From Collimonas sp. OK412 (GTDB lineage: Bacteria > Pseudomonadota > Gammaproteobacteria > Burkholderiales > Burkholderiaceae_D): DNA of 64,000 nucleotides. The stretch is from assembly GCF_900112135.1 (NCBI RefSeq), contig NZ_FOLC01000003.1:1-64000 (forward strand). Reading direction: 5' to 3'. Shown piece by piece: positions 42,020 through 50,583 of the stretch. The notes beneath the pieces were generated by a model. That model had not been told where the DNA came from. It ran no database searches and saw nothing but the letters and a program-made list of their open reading frames with translations. The stretch's first letter is position 1. Every line of letters starts with the position of its first letter. A program made the translations under genes and the position numbers.

Positions 42020-43156
42020 ATGCCATCGCGCTTCGCCATCGTGCTTGTTCTGTTCTTGCTGGGCGTGCTGCATACGCTGATCGGCTTGCTCTTGATGCCG
42101 GCGCTGTCCGCCATCCCGTTCTTGCAAATATTGCTAGGCGGCTGGCTGCTGCTATCGTTTTTACTGATTCCCGCCGGCATGCTGGCCAGGGGCATCCGAA
42201 GCCAGCCGCTGTCTGACCGGCTGGCGTGGGCCGGCATGCTGGCCATGGGGATCTTTTCATCGCTGCTGCTGGCAACCCTGCTGCGCGAACTGGGCTTGTG
42301 GCTGTCGCCCCTGTTCAAGCTGGACCACGATCAATTTGCATTCTGGAGCGCGCTTGCCGTGCTGGCGCTGGCCGCGGTTTCAAGCCTGGTCGGGTTTTTC
42401 AATGCGCGCCGCCTGGCGGCGGTAGTCGATGTCGACGTTCCGATCAGCGGCTTGCCGGCCGCCTTGCACGGCTACAGCATCGTGCAGATCAGCGACATCC
42501 ATGTCGGCCCGACCATCAAGCACAATTACCTGGACGCCATCGTCAGCAAGGTCAACGCCCTCCAGCCGGACCTGATCGCGGTCACCGGCGACCTGGTCGA
42601 CGGCAGCGTGCGGGAACTGTCGGCGCACACGGCGCCGCTGGCCAAGCTGCGCTCTCGCCACGGCGCCTACTTCGTCACCGGCAACCATGAGTATTATTCG
42701 AACGCGCCGGAATGGGTGGCAGAGGTGCGCCGGCTTGGGCTGACCGTGCTCATGAACCAGCACGTCGTCATCCGGCACCTGGGCGCATCGCTGCTGGTGG
42801 CCGGCGTCACCGACTATAGCGCCCATCACTTTGACGAAGCCGAACGCAGCGATCCGCATGCGGCGCTGGCCGGCAGTCCGCCGGGCGTGGCGCTGAAACT
42901 GCTGCTGGCGCATCAGCCACGTTCGGCGGCTGCGGCTGCCGATGCCGGCTTCGACCTGCAGCTGTCAGGCCATACCCATGGCGGCCAGTTCTTCCCGTGG
43001 AATCTGTTCGTGCCCTTGCAACAGCCTTATACGGCCGGCCTCAACCGCTTGCGCAACCTGTGGGTGTATACCAGCCGCGGCACCGGCTACTGGGGGCCGC
43101 CAAAGCGGCTGTTTGCGCCATCTGAAATTACCCGCCTGCGCCTGATGCCGGCATAA
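42020..43156 (+). CDS. membrane-anchored metallophosphoesterase
   Basis: I start it at ATG 42020, where the sequence becomes hydrophobic (MPSRFAIVLVLFLLGVLHTL); an upstream ATG at 41960 adds a basic leader. About four helices fill the first 130 residues. The calcineurin-type domain follows: QISDIHVGP, AVTGDLVDGS, TGNHEYYSN and LSGHTHGG. A related E. coli protein is YaeI, a phosphodiesterase. The substrate is unknown. It is convergent with arfB, three bases apart. Confidence 0.82.
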   Translation: MPSRFAIVLVLFLLGVLHTLIGLLLMPALSAIPFLQILLGGWLLLSFLLIPAGMLARGIRSQPLSDRLAWAGMLAMGIFSSLLLATLLRELGLWLSPLFKLDHDQFAFWSALAVLALAAVSSLVGFFNARRLAAVVDVDVPISGLPAALHGYSIVQISDIHVGPTIKHNYLDAIVSKVNALQPDLIAVTGDLVDGSVRELSAHTAPLAKLRSRHGAYFVTGNHEYYSNAPEWVAEVRRLGLTVLMNQHVVIRHLGASLLVAGVTDYSAHHFDEAERSDPHAALAGSPPGVALKLLLAHQPRSAAAAADAGFDLQLSGHTHGGQFFPWNLFVPLQQPYTAGLNRLRNLWVYTSRGTGYWGPPKRLFAPSEITRLRLMPA

Positions 43157-43159
43157 GGA

Positions 43160-43597
43160 TCAAAGATGGACCTTGCCGCGCATGGCTTTGTCCTTGCCGC
43201 GCCGGGTCTTGCTGTCGACGCGCTTGAGCTGGGAACTGCGGCTGGGCGCGGTTGGCCGCCGCTTCTTGGGAATCACGGTCACGCTCAGCAGCAGTTCCTG
43301 CAGGCGCAACAGGGCTTCGCCCTTGTTCTTTTCCTGGCTGCGCGACTGCTGCGCCTTGAGGACCAGCACGCCGTCCTTGGTAATCCGCTGGTCGTTCAGG
43401 GCCAGCAGCTTTTCCTGGTAGAACTCCGGCAGCGACGATGCACGGATATCGAACCGCAGGTGTATCGCCGACGACACCTTGTTGACATTCTGGCCGCCCG
43501 GGCCCTGGGCGCGGACGGCGCTGATCTCGATCTCACTGAGCGGGATCGCGAGTGAATCGGTGATATGCAGCAGCTTGTCGTCGTTACGCGTAAACAT
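43160..43597 (-). CDS. arfB: peptidyl-tRNA hydrolase ArfB (ribosome rescue)
   Basis: The 145-residue protein carries the release-factor GGQ loop at residues 34-36 (AQGPGGQNVNKVSSAIHLRF). It lacks the codon-recognition domains of RF1/RF2. The basic C-terminus (KKRRPTAPSRSSQLKRVDSK onward) is the tail that enters the empty mRNA channel of stalled ribosomes. ArfB/YaeJ thus frees ribosomes on truncated mRNA. It is the standard length for the family. Confidence 0.92.
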   Translation of the reverse strand: MFTRNDDKLLHITDSLAIPLSEIEISAVRAQGPGGQNVNKVSSAIHLRFDIRASSLPEFYQEKLLALNDQRITKDGVLVLKAQQSRSQEKNKGEALLRLQELLLSVTVIPKKRRPTAPSRSSQLKRVDSKTRRGKDKAMRGKVHL

Positions 43598-43630
43598 GCG
43601 CGATATTATGGCACGCTACGCCGTTCGGCT

Positions 43631-44332
43631 TCACTTTGAAGGTGCGCTGCGCAGATCCTCCAGGATGGTCCCTGCCGCCTTGGCTTCGGCTTCATGGCCA
43701 GGTTCGCGCCACGATTCCGCCAAAGCCTCTGCCTGCCATTGCCGCATCGCCGGCAAATCGAGCAGACGCACTGCATAAGCATGCGCTGCGGGGCCCAGCT
43801 TGAGGTTGTAGGTCTGGATGCGGAAAGCCACCGGCGCAAAGAAGGCGTCGACGGCGCTGAAATTCGCCCCCGCCAGGAACGGCCCGCCGAAACGCTCCAG
43901 GCCCTCGTTCCACAATTCATCCAGCCGCGCGATATCCGACTTGAGCGCTTCCGGCACATGCTCAATGCGCACCCGGATGCCGCAGTTCATCGTGCAGCGT
44001 TCACGCAAGGCGCCGAAACCGGAATGCATCTCGGCGGCGGCGCAGCGCGCCCAGCTCCTGGCTTGCGGATTGCTGGGCCAGACGCCTTCATGGCGTTCGG
44101 CCAGGTATTCGACTATCCCGAGCGAATCCCAGACGACCGTGCCGCCGTCATTCAGCGCAGGCACTTTGCCGGTCGGCGAAAAACTGCGGAAGGTATCCCA
44201 GTTGGAGCCGGGAAGTCCATCGGCAAACGGCACCACGTGTTCCTTGAACGCCAAACCAAGCTCACGCATCAGCACCCATGGACGCAGCGACCAGGAAGAA
44301 TAGTTTTTATTGGCGATATACAGTTCATACAT
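43631..44332 (-). CDS. glutathione S-transferase family protein
   Basis: The 233-residue protein has the thioredoxin-like N-terminal domain: MYELYIANKNYSSWSLRPWV, where the SSW Ser is the likely catalytic residue, GKVPALNDGGTVVWDSLGIVEYL with the cis-Pro and the glutathione-binding Asp-Ser. The C-terminal half is all-helical (ARCAAAEMHSGFGALRER). It resembles YfcF/maleylacetoacetate-isomerase-like bacterial GSTs. Substrate is unknown. Confidence 0.87.
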   Translation of the reverse strand: MYELYIANKNYSSWSLRPWVLMRELGLAFKEHVVPFADGLPGSNWDTFRSFSPTGKVPALNDGGTVVWDSLGIVEYLAERHEGVWPSNPQARSWARCAAAEMHSGFGALRERCTMNCGIRVRIEHVPEALKSDIARLDELWNEGLERFGGPFLAGANFSAVDAFFAPVAFRIQTYNLKLGPAAHAYAVRLLDLPAMRQWQAEALAESWREPGHEAEAKAAGTILEDLRSAPSK

Positions 44333-44529
44333 GATGTCTGACGCTCCGGTGTAAGTTGTGATGGTTAAAACGCAATCAACTGCATGGGATATCGCCGCAT
44401 TCTCAAATTGCAGCCGCAGTTGCAGAGTGGCATTTTAAATGCTTTCAGACAAGAATAACCACGAAGCTGTAGCGTATCGATATCGACTGATGCATGATGC
44501 CTGTAGCCACCGACCATTCATCCAATACC

Positions 44530-45144
44530 ATGACGCCGTCCATCGCAAAGCCATCTGCAATCCTGCCCGCCGCCAGGCTGCTGCTGCGCGCTGCGCTGCT
44601 GCCGCTGGCATTCAGCGCCGGCGTCTGCAGCGCCGCCGACCGCTACCTGATCGACCCGGAGCATACTTTTTCCTATTTCGAGTACAGCCACTGGGGCTTG
44701 TCGACGCAGCGCAGCCGCTTCGACCGTACTTCCGGTTCGATTGAAATCGACCTGGCCAGCCACAGCGGCAGCATAGACATCGAGATCGACGCCGCCTCGG
44801 TCAGCACCGGCAGCGACGGCTTCAACCAGATCATGCGCTCCGGCGACTTCTTCGACGCCGCCAACTATCCCAAGATCAGCTTCACATCGTCCAGCCTGCA
44901 TTTTGAAGAACAGCAGCTGACGCAAATCGAGGGCGACCTGACGATCAAGGGCATCACGCATCCGGTAACGCTGGAGATCAGCAATTTCAATTGCCGCTTC
45001 ATGCTCATTTACGGCAAACAAGCCTGCGGCGCCAACGGCTCCGCCAAGATCCTGCGCAGCGACTACAAGCTTGGACGCTATGTCCCCTTTGTCAGCGATG
45101 CGGTGACACTGCATGTCAGCGTTGAGGCCATCAAGGAATACTGA
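44530..45144 (+). CDS. YceI-family lipid-binding protein
   Basis: I start it at ATG 44530 so that a signal peptide (MTPSIAKPSAILPAARLLLR..., ending SAGVCSAAD) leads the protein; an ATG at 44494 is the alternative. The 204 residues follow the YceI lipocalin-like fold: RYLIDPEHTFSYFEYSHWG at the start of the mature protein, FDRTSGSIEIDL, KISFTSSSLHF, ITHPVTLEIS and the C-terminal VSVEAIKEY. Related proteins bind isoprenoid chains such as ubiquinone precursors in the periplasm. It is convergent with the C45 gene. Confidence 0.83.
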   Translation: MTPSIAKPSAILPAARLLLRAALLPLAFSAGVCSAADRYLIDPEHTFSYFEYSHWGLSTQRSRFDRTSGSIEIDLASHSGSIDIEIDAASVSTGSDGFNQIMRSGDFFDAANYPKISFTSSSLHFEEQQLTQIEGDLTIKGITHPVTLEISNFNCRFMLIYGKQACGANGSAKILRSDYKLGRYVPFVSDAVTLHVSVEAIKEY

Positions 45145-45176
45145 CGCCGCTACGCCGGCCGACCGGCCGCGTCTGG

Positions 45177-46337
45177 CTATAAGCGGTATTCGACGAAAGC
45201 GTGCGGCTGATGTGGTTTGCGCGCTATCCACATGGCGCCGCCGGCGGCGTCGATCAGGGTCGTCACGGCTGTGGCGGGCCGGGCATCGGCATTTTCACCA
45301 TAGGGTTTGCGAAAAGCGCCGCCGAGATCGGGGAAATCGTCCGCCAGCACCTTCTTTGCCATTGCCCAGCTGATTTTTCCCGGGCCTTGGTTGATGGCTT
45401 GCAGCAGCGTCGTCTCCACCCGCTGCTGGCGATATAAGGAATCCGGGTTGACGGCCAGCCCCTGCCCGTTCAGCCTGCTGCGCGCAACCGGGCACAGCCA
45501 GTGATTGGCATGGGCCAGCAAGCCGTGCTGCGGCGTCAGCCAGAAAATTTCATCCGGCGCGCATTCCAGACTGACCGCATCGCCGACATGCTGGCTGTCG
45601 GCGCTGACCCGGGCCTGGGCCAGCATCAGGTTGCCGGAACAAAAGCGGCGCGTCTGCCAAAGCAGTTTCATGGCCGCGCCCATGCTGGGCGCTTCCAGCA
45701 TCTTGCGCCGCACCAGCACCAGCGGCACGCCGGCCATCAGGCGGTAATCGCGGTCGGAGCCCAGGAAACCGCCCGTCAGGGACACACCGGCACTGTTGAA
45801 GCCGTGCCGCGCCAGGCTGCCGGCACCGGTAAACATGAGCAGGTCTGGCTCGTCCTGGCTGCCGCCACGCCTGATCCGCAAGACGATGCCGGTATCGAGG
45901 CACTCTTCCCGCCAGTCCGAACTGTGGGCGTGCATCAGGCGCCCGCTTTCTGCATTTTCCGGCAATACCGCCAGGCTGGCGCAGCGGTCGTCCAGCTCCT
46001 GGCATATCGCCGATAGCTCGCCGTGACCAAACAATAGTTCGGTACGGCAGTTGATCAGGATGACGTCCTCCAGCGGCACTCCGGCGCCATCGGCAATGCC
46101 TTGCATTTCCTCCAGGTAGTCGGGATCGAAGCGCTCGATTGCCGGCCGCATTCCCAGCGCCAGCGTGCTCTGGCGTTCAGCGCAGACGTTATGCCGCGCC
46201 AGTTGCCGGCGATACAGGCCGGCGCTGCGCACGATGCGCTCGGGCACCGCCGCGCCGTGCTGCCGGCCGCGCTGATAGGGCGAGCCGCAGGTATCTACCT
46301 GCGGGAAGGGCTCAGTGAGCGTCGCCTTGCAGTCCAT
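45177..46337 (-). CDS. C45-family autoproteolytic acyltransferase/hydrolase (acyl-CoA:6-APA acyltransferase type)
   Basis: The 386-residue protein resembles isopenicillin-N acyltransferase. It has GSPYQRGRQHG (residues 18-28, the substrate-binding motif) and EEMQGIADGAG. The probable self-cleavage site is before Cys119 in ELDDRCASLAV, making that Cys the N-terminal nucleophile. Further motifs are GAGSLARHGFNSAGVSLTGG and RPATAVTTLIDAAGG near the end. There is no signal peptide. Members cleave or form amide bonds of penicillins and other acyl-amines. GGAGG lies 8-12 bases before the ATG. The divergent GntR-type regulator at 46531 probably controls it. Confidence 0.83.
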   Translation of the reverse strand: MDCKATLTEPFPQVDTCGSPYQRGRQHGAAVPERIVRSAGLYRRQLARHNVCAERQSTLALGMRPAIERFDPDYLEEMQGIADGAGVPLEDVILINCRTELLFGHGELSAICQELDDRCASLAVLPENAESGRLMHAHSSDWREECLDTGIVLRIRRGGSQDEPDLLMFTGAGSLARHGFNSAGVSLTGGFLGSDRDYRLMAGVPLVLVRRKMLEAPSMGAAMKLLWQTRRFCSGNLMLAQARVSADSQHVGDAVSLECAPDEIFWLTPQHGLLAHANHWLCPVARSRLNGQGLAVNPDSLYRQQRVETTLLQAINQGPGKISWAMAKKVLADDFPDLGGAFRKPYGENADARPATAVTTLIDAAGGAMWIARKPHQPHAFVEYRL

Positions 46338-46350
46338 ACATAAACCTCCA

Positions 46351-46371
46351 AAATTGTTTAATCGACAATTT
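46351..46371. promoter_or_regulatory. candidate operator in the C45/GntR intergenic region
   Basis: AAATTGT (46351-46357), a 7-base centre and ACAATTT (46365-46371) form a perfect inverted repeat. It lies directly before the ribosome-binding site of the acyltransferase gene, a good place for repression. The T-x-x-T...A-x-x-A symmetry resembles sites used by FCD-type GntR regulators. Function is inferred. Confidence 0.5.
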
Positions 46372-46530
46372 CGAAGTATGTTGTATTAACTTTTTGATAA
46401 AATCAATTCAATGTTACCTTTTAAGACTAATCTTATCCATTGCATGCGTATATGTCGCTTGCCCTGCAGTTTACTCATATGATATTAATCATTTAACATT
46501 GAGCGAATGTAAACCTAATAGCGGCGCAGA

Positions 46531-47418
46531 ATGAGCAAAACGACAAAACCCAGCCGTCCCAGCCCATTGCAGCTTGACCTGGCAAACCGGCTGATCCAGC
46601 AGATCACGACCGGCGAACTGCCGGCCGGAACCCATCTCACCGAAGAAGGCCTGGCCAGCCAGTTCGACGTCTCGCGGACGCCTGTCAAGGCGGCGTTGCG
46701 CCTGGTTGCGGAGCAAGAGCTGCTGGAGTATCACGTCAACAGCGGCTACTTCGTCAGCAGCAACACCCTGCCTGAAACAGCCGCGGAAATGGTGGTCGGC
46801 GGCATCAGCGGCGACACCTTGTATCTGCGCCTGATCGACGACCGCGCCAACAACCTGCTGCCGGACACCATGACCGAGACGGATTTCCTGGAGCGCTACG
46901 CGGTGCCGCGCAGCCTGTTGAGGGGAACCCTGGTGCGCATGGCGGCTGACGGCCTGATCGAGAAACGCCGCGGCCAGGGCTGGAACTTCCCGTCGACGAT
47001 AGGCTCGCCGGAACTGATGGCCGAGAGCTACCAGTTCCGGATCATGGTGGAGTGCGGCGGGCTGCTGGAGAGCACGTTCAAGGTTGACGCCGCCCAGCTG
47101 CAGAACAGCCGCCTGGCGCATGAAAAATTATTGCAGAAGGCGCCGGCCGATCATTCGGCCAGCGCATTTTTTGCTCTCAACGCCGCTTTCCACGAAATGC
47201 TGGCGCGTTTCTCCAACAACCGTTTCGTGCTGCAGGCGGTGCAGCAGCAAAACCAGCTCCGGCGCGTCAGCGAACATATCGCATTTCAGCGCAATCCACG
47301 CCAGATCGATTCATGCAAGGAACATCTGCAAATCATCCAGGCGCTGGAAAACGGCAACCGGGAATGGGCGTCCGCCCTGATGCGGCATCATCTCGGCATC
47401 GCCCGCGACATCAAGTAA
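46531..47418 (+). CDS. GntR-family regulator with two winged-helix domains and FCD domain
   Basis: The 295-residue protein has a first GntR-type winged helix (about 15-75; LTEEGLASQFDVSRTPVKAAL is partly the recognition unit). A second winged-helix-like segment runs from about 95 to 155 (TMTETDFLERYAVPRSLLRG, ADGLIEKRRGQGW). A C-terminal FCD-type helical domain follows (ALNAAFHEMLARFSNNRF, CKEHLQIIQALENGNR). A doubled DNA-binding unit is unusual for the family. It is transcribed divergently from the acyltransferase, with a palindrome between them, so it is the likely regulator of that gene. Confidence 0.82.
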   Translation: MSKTTKPSRPSPLQLDLANRLIQQITTGELPAGTHLTEEGLASQFDVSRTPVKAALRLVAEQELLEYHVNSGYFVSSNTLPETAAEMVVGGISGDTLYLRLIDDRANNLLPDTMTETDFLERYAVPRSLLRGTLVRMAADGLIEKRRGQGWNFPSTIGSPELMAESYQFRIMVECGGLLESTFKVDAAQLQNSRLAHEKLLQKAPADHSASAFFALNAAFHEMLARFSNNRFVLQAVQQQNQLRRVSEHIAFQRNPRQIDSCKEHLQIIQALENGNREWASALMRHHLGIARDIK

Positions 47419-47517
47419 TGAAATGGCGATGTATTTATGACAAAAAAAGATCAACACTATCGCACGTGACACCACCGGGCACACCGCACGGAAAATCCGC
47501 CGCATGCGCCTGATGCG

Positions 47518-47841
47518 CTAACTCAGATGCGGCAGCTTGGCATCCATTGCCGCCAGCCGCGCTTCCAGCGCATGTATCCTTTGCAATAGATTGAGCGCCA
47601 TCGCTACGCCGTGCGTATCGAGCTCGAAATCGTCGCGCAGGCGGCGCGCCGTCCTGGCCAGCACGATGGTCTGCGCGCGGAACACGTAAGCCGGAGCGGA
47701 ATCCCGGTCCGGTTCGATGGCGCCGATGGCCACCAGTTCGGCCAGCTCGTCGTGGCTAAGGCCGGAAAATTCCGCCAGCTCATCCAGCGAACACAACGCA
47801 ATGTCGTTTAACCAAACGGCTTCTACTAGCAGAGCAGTCAT
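47518..47841 (-). CDS. cbpM: chaperone modulator CbpM
   Basis: The 107-residue MerR-like helical protein has WLNDIALCSLDELAEFSGLS and TARRLRDDFELDTHGVAMAL. CbpM binds the J domain of CbpA and inhibits it. It follows cbpA by 11 bases on the same strand, as in E. coli. Confidence 0.85.
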   Translation of the reverse strand: MTALLVEAVWLNDIALCSLDELAEFSGLSHDELAELVAIGAIEPDRDSAPAYVFRAQTIVLARTARRLRDDFELDTHGVAMALNLLQRIHALEARLAAMDAKLPHLS

Positions 47842-47852
47842 TGGCGTCCCTC

Positions 47853-48773
47853 CTAATTAAGATGCTGGCGCGGATTGAATGTCGATTCGGCAGCAAGCTG
47901 TTCGAACAGTTCGCGCTCGCGCGCGGCGGGCGCCGGCGGCACTTCTATCCTTACCACCGCATACAGGTTGCCCGATTCGCCGCTGGCGGACGGCAGGCCG
48001 CGCTTGGCCAGGCGGAACTGGCGGTTGGCGGCGGTACCGGCGGGAACATTCAATTCCACCTTGCCGCCAAGCGTCGGCACCTGCACTACCGCGCCCAGCA
48101 CGGCTTCCCACGGCGTCAGCGGCAAATCGAAATACAGGTCCTTGCCGGTAACCCGGTACAGGGGATGCGGGATCAGCTTCATCATCACATACAGGTCGCC
48201 ATGCTTGCCGCCGTCGCGGCCCTGCCCGCCCTTGCCTGACAAGCGCAGGCGCTGGCCGTCTTCCGCGCCTTTCGGTATGCGGACCCGGAAGGTGCGCGGC
48301 ACCCGGTGCAATTTGCCGTGCTCATCGTATTCAGGCATGCTCAGCCGGACATCGGTTTCACCGCCGTCGTAAATCTGCTCCAGCGTGATGGGGGTATTGA
48401 CTTCATAGTCCTCGCCCCTGCTCGGCCGCGGCCGGCCGCCCTGGCGCGAGGCGGCAAAAGCGGCCAGGATGTCGGCCATGTCGACATCGCCAAAGGAAGT
48501 TCCGCCATCGCTGAACCCCTGCTGCCAGGCATGCGGCGGCTCAACGTTTTCACCGGGCTGGTGGCTGCCCAGCTGGTCGTAGGCGGCGCGCTTTTCCGTA
48601 TCCTTCAGAGTCGAATATGCTTCCGCGATATCCTTGAATTTTTCTTCCCCGGCCGGATCCTTGGAGACATCCGGATGGTATTTGTGCGCCAGCTTGCGAT
48701 AAGCCTGCTTGATTTCGGCGGCGCTGGCCGTGCGTTCGACGCCAAGGGCGCTGTAATAATCTTTGAATTTCAT
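47853..48773 (-). CDS. cbpA: curved-DNA-binding DnaJ-class co-chaperone CbpA
   Basis: The 306-residue protein has an N-terminal J domain ([20 protein letters not shown]..., HPD in HKYHPDVSK). A Gly/Phe-poor linker follows, then a DnaJ C-terminal peptide-binding domain with [18 protein letters not shown] and [10 protein letters not shown]. It lacks the zinc-finger Cys repeats of DnaJ, which fits CbpA. It stimulates DnaK and binds curved DNA. It is paired with cbpM. Confidence 0.88.
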   Translation of the reverse strand: MKFKDYYSALGVERTASAAEIKQAYRKLAHKYHPDVSKDPAGEEKFKDIAEAYSTLKDTEKRAAYDQLGSHQPGENVEPPHAWQQGFSDGGTSFGDVDMADILAAFAASRQGGRPRPSRGEDYEVNTPITLEQIYDGGETDVRLSMPEYDEHGKLHRVPRTFRVRIPKGAEDGQRLRLSGKGGQGRDGGKHGDLYVMMKLIPHPLYRVTGKDLYFDLPLTPWEAVLGAVVQVPTLGGKVELNVPAGTAANRQFRLAKRGLPSASGESGNLYAVVRIEVPPAPAARERELFEQLAAESTFNPRQHLN

Positions 48774-48774
48774 T

Positions 48775-49326
48775 TCAGTTTTTCAGAAACTCGACAAAAT
48801 TCCGGTTGAATTCCCTGAGCTGTTCGCGCACCTGCTCATCGACCAGCTCACCGTTTTCGTTAAATGCCTTGCCGGCGTGCGACACCATCAGCCGGCCGCC
48901 GAACCAAGGCTGCATGCCCAGCGTGCGCAATACCGGCAGCCAGGCGTTCTGCGACAGGACGGTGCCGAAGCCGCCAGGCGAAGCGCCGATCACCGCTACC
49001 CGGCGGCCGCGAAAAATGCGGGCGCTGTCGGCCGGCGGCCGGGACAGCCAGTCGAGCGCGTTCTTGAACACGCCCGGCATCGAATTATTGTATTCCGGCG
49101 TCACCAGCAGCAGCGCATCGGCCACCGCGATCTGTTCTTTCAGCAGCGCCACCGCCGGCGGGATGCCCTCGGCCTGTTCCAGGTCCGCGTCATACAGCGG
49201 AATCCCTTTGATGGTGCCGATTTCCAGCGCCGAGCCGGCCGGCATCAGCTCGGCTGCCGCACGCAGCAAGGCAGCGTTCAGCGAACCGCTGCGCAGGCTA
49301 CCGGCCACTCCGACGATCTTTGACAT
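48775..49326 (-). CDS. NADPH-dependent FMN reductase family protein
   Basis: I start it at ATG 49326 with GAGGAG upstream; the open frame extends eight codons further. The 183-residue flavodoxin-like protein has the FMN phosphate loop [12 protein letters not shown], the [21 protein letters not shown] segment and [13 protein letters not shown]. Members reduce quinones, azo dyes or chromate with NAD(P)H. It follows an OsmC-type gene, suggesting a stress role. Confidence 0.87.
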   Translation of the reverse strand: MSKIVGVAGSLRSGSLNAALLRAAAELMPAGSALEIGTIKGIPLYDADLEQAEGIPPAVALLKEQIAVADALLLVTPEYNNSMPGVFKNALDWLSRPPADSARIFRGRRVAVIGASPGGFGTVLSQNAWLPVLRTLGMQPWFGGRLMVSHAGKAFNENGELVDEQVREQLREFNRNFVEFLKN

Positions 49327-49346
49327 GCGTTTCTCCTCAGGATGGG

Positions 49347-49757
49347 TCAAGCGTGCGGCTCAAGCCGAGCCGGATTCAAGGTGGTCAGGATTTCCGTACC
49401 TTGCCTGATGGTCTTGGTGACCGGCGTCTTCTCGCAGATTTCCCCCAGCCTGCCGATCTGTTCCGGGCTGAGCGAGGCGCCAAAGGCGACCGTGCGATCG
49501 ATCCTTTCCCGCCCTTGCTCGTCGCGCGAAAAGCGCAGCCGCACATCGATCAGGCCGAGCTCCCACTGTTTGCGGTCGGCGTACATGCGCAAAGTCAGGG
49601 AGGTGCAGGCTGCCAGTCCGGCCAGCAGCAGTTCATAGGGCGCCGGGCCGCTGTCGGTACCGCCGTTGTCGAGCGGTTCATCGGCCTGCAACTGGTGCGA
49701 CCGGGCCTGGATTTGCTGGACATAGCCAGTGCTGCTTTGTAGATGTACAGACGCCAT
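49347..49757 (-). CDS. OsmC-family peroxide/redox protein
   Basis: The 136-residue protein has the OsmC fold with YELLLAGLAACTSLTLRMY (Cys51) and a second Cys at 108 in EICEKTPVTKTI. In the family two Cys residues reduce organic hydroperoxides. DRKQWELGLIDVRLRFSRD is the beta-rich middle. It is upstream of the FMN reductase by 20 bases on the same strand. Confidence 0.85.
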   Translation of the reverse strand: MASVHLQSSTGYVQQIQARSHQLQADEPLDNGGTDSGPAPYELLLAGLAACTSLTLRMYADRKQWELGLIDVRLRFSRDEQGRERIDRTVAFGASLSPEQIGRLGEICEKTPVTKTIRQGTEILTTLNPARLEPHA

Positions 49758-49824
49758 GAGCTCTCCATATCAAGTTGGGATTTGATATAGAGACTATAGC
49801 CGTTTTAGAGGATAGCGATGCTGC

Positions 49825-49990
49825 TAGGGCCTGTTAACATTTGATTTGGGAGTGCGAACGCGCGGCAGGCGTTACAGGCCTAGGCGTAACGACGCGACGT
49901 AGCGGTGCTACGGCAAGGAGTTACAACAACGGCATGTGACGCCTGCAGCCGTTCCCGGAGGGTTCCCAAATCAAATGTTAACAGGCCCTA
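49825..49990. mobile_element. MITE-like element with 27-bp perfect terminal inverted repeats
   Basis: Bases 49825-49851 are the exact reverse complement of 49964-49990; the repeat contains AGGGCCTGTTAACATTTG. The 166-bp unit has no coding frame. Each end begins or ends with TA, which may be a TA target duplication. Nested internal hairpins are GCAGGCGT (49865-49872) with ACGCCTGC (49939-49946), and GTAGC/GCTAC (49889-49901). The right-end TA supplies part of the TAG stop of the Hpt gene. It is probably a non-autonomous element moved by a transposase encoded elsewhere, perhaps of the IS630 or IS5 families (inference). Confidence 0.75.
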
Positions 49991-50308
49991 AAGCAGTTCA
50001 ACCTGGCGACGCAAGGCGAGGCAGGCCGCAGCCAGCTGTGCATGATCGACGGCCAGTCCCGTATTCAGGACGGCTTCGATATGCAGCGTGGCGTCGACCA
50101 TCGCTGTCATGCGGAAAATCATGGCCGCTCCCTTCAGCCGGTGCACCGTCTGCTGCATGGCACAGTAGTCGCCGCTTGCCAGCGCTTGCTCGATGCTGGC
50201 CAGGTCTTGCCTGGCGCTGGCCACGAACAGATCGTCAAGCCCGAGCTCGGATTCGTCCAAAGGCAATAGCGGATCTGGCGGAAGCTGCCTACCCTTGCTC
50301 TTGTTCAT
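49988..50308 (-). CDS. Hpt-domain phosphotransfer protein
   Basis: I start it at ATG 50308, giving 106 residues; the frame is open upstream but less plausible. The Hpt motif is HRLKGAAMIF with the phosphoryl-accepting His56. The rest forms a four-helix bundle (SARQDLASIEQALASG, VDATLHIEAVLN). Its TAG stop lies at the end of the MITE-like element, so the original C-terminus may have been altered. The gene is isolated from any kinase gene; partners are unknown. Confidence 0.78.
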   Translation of the reverse strand: MNKSKGRQLPPDPLLPLDESELGLDDLFVASARQDLASIEQALASGDYCAMQQTVHRLKGAAMIFRMTAMVDATLHIEAVLNTGLAVDHAQLAAACLALRRQVELL

Positions 50309-50583
50309 TTCGTCCACTTCCAGTGTTATCCCGAGATACCGCGATGACTGCCTGCATCGGTTGCAGGACAAGGCACGCGACCCTGCATTCACCGTTTTGC
50401 CGTCAGATGAACAGAGATAGCCTAGATTTGGAGCTTAATTGCAGCAATGCCAAACTTATATATTTCACAATCGTTAACATTGGGTAACAACAAATCGCCG
50501 GTCATATCCACAAAAACCGGCGAATTTACAACAAATATTTTCCAAGGTGCAATAAAAAGCGAATCTTCTTCAATCCGCCCCGT

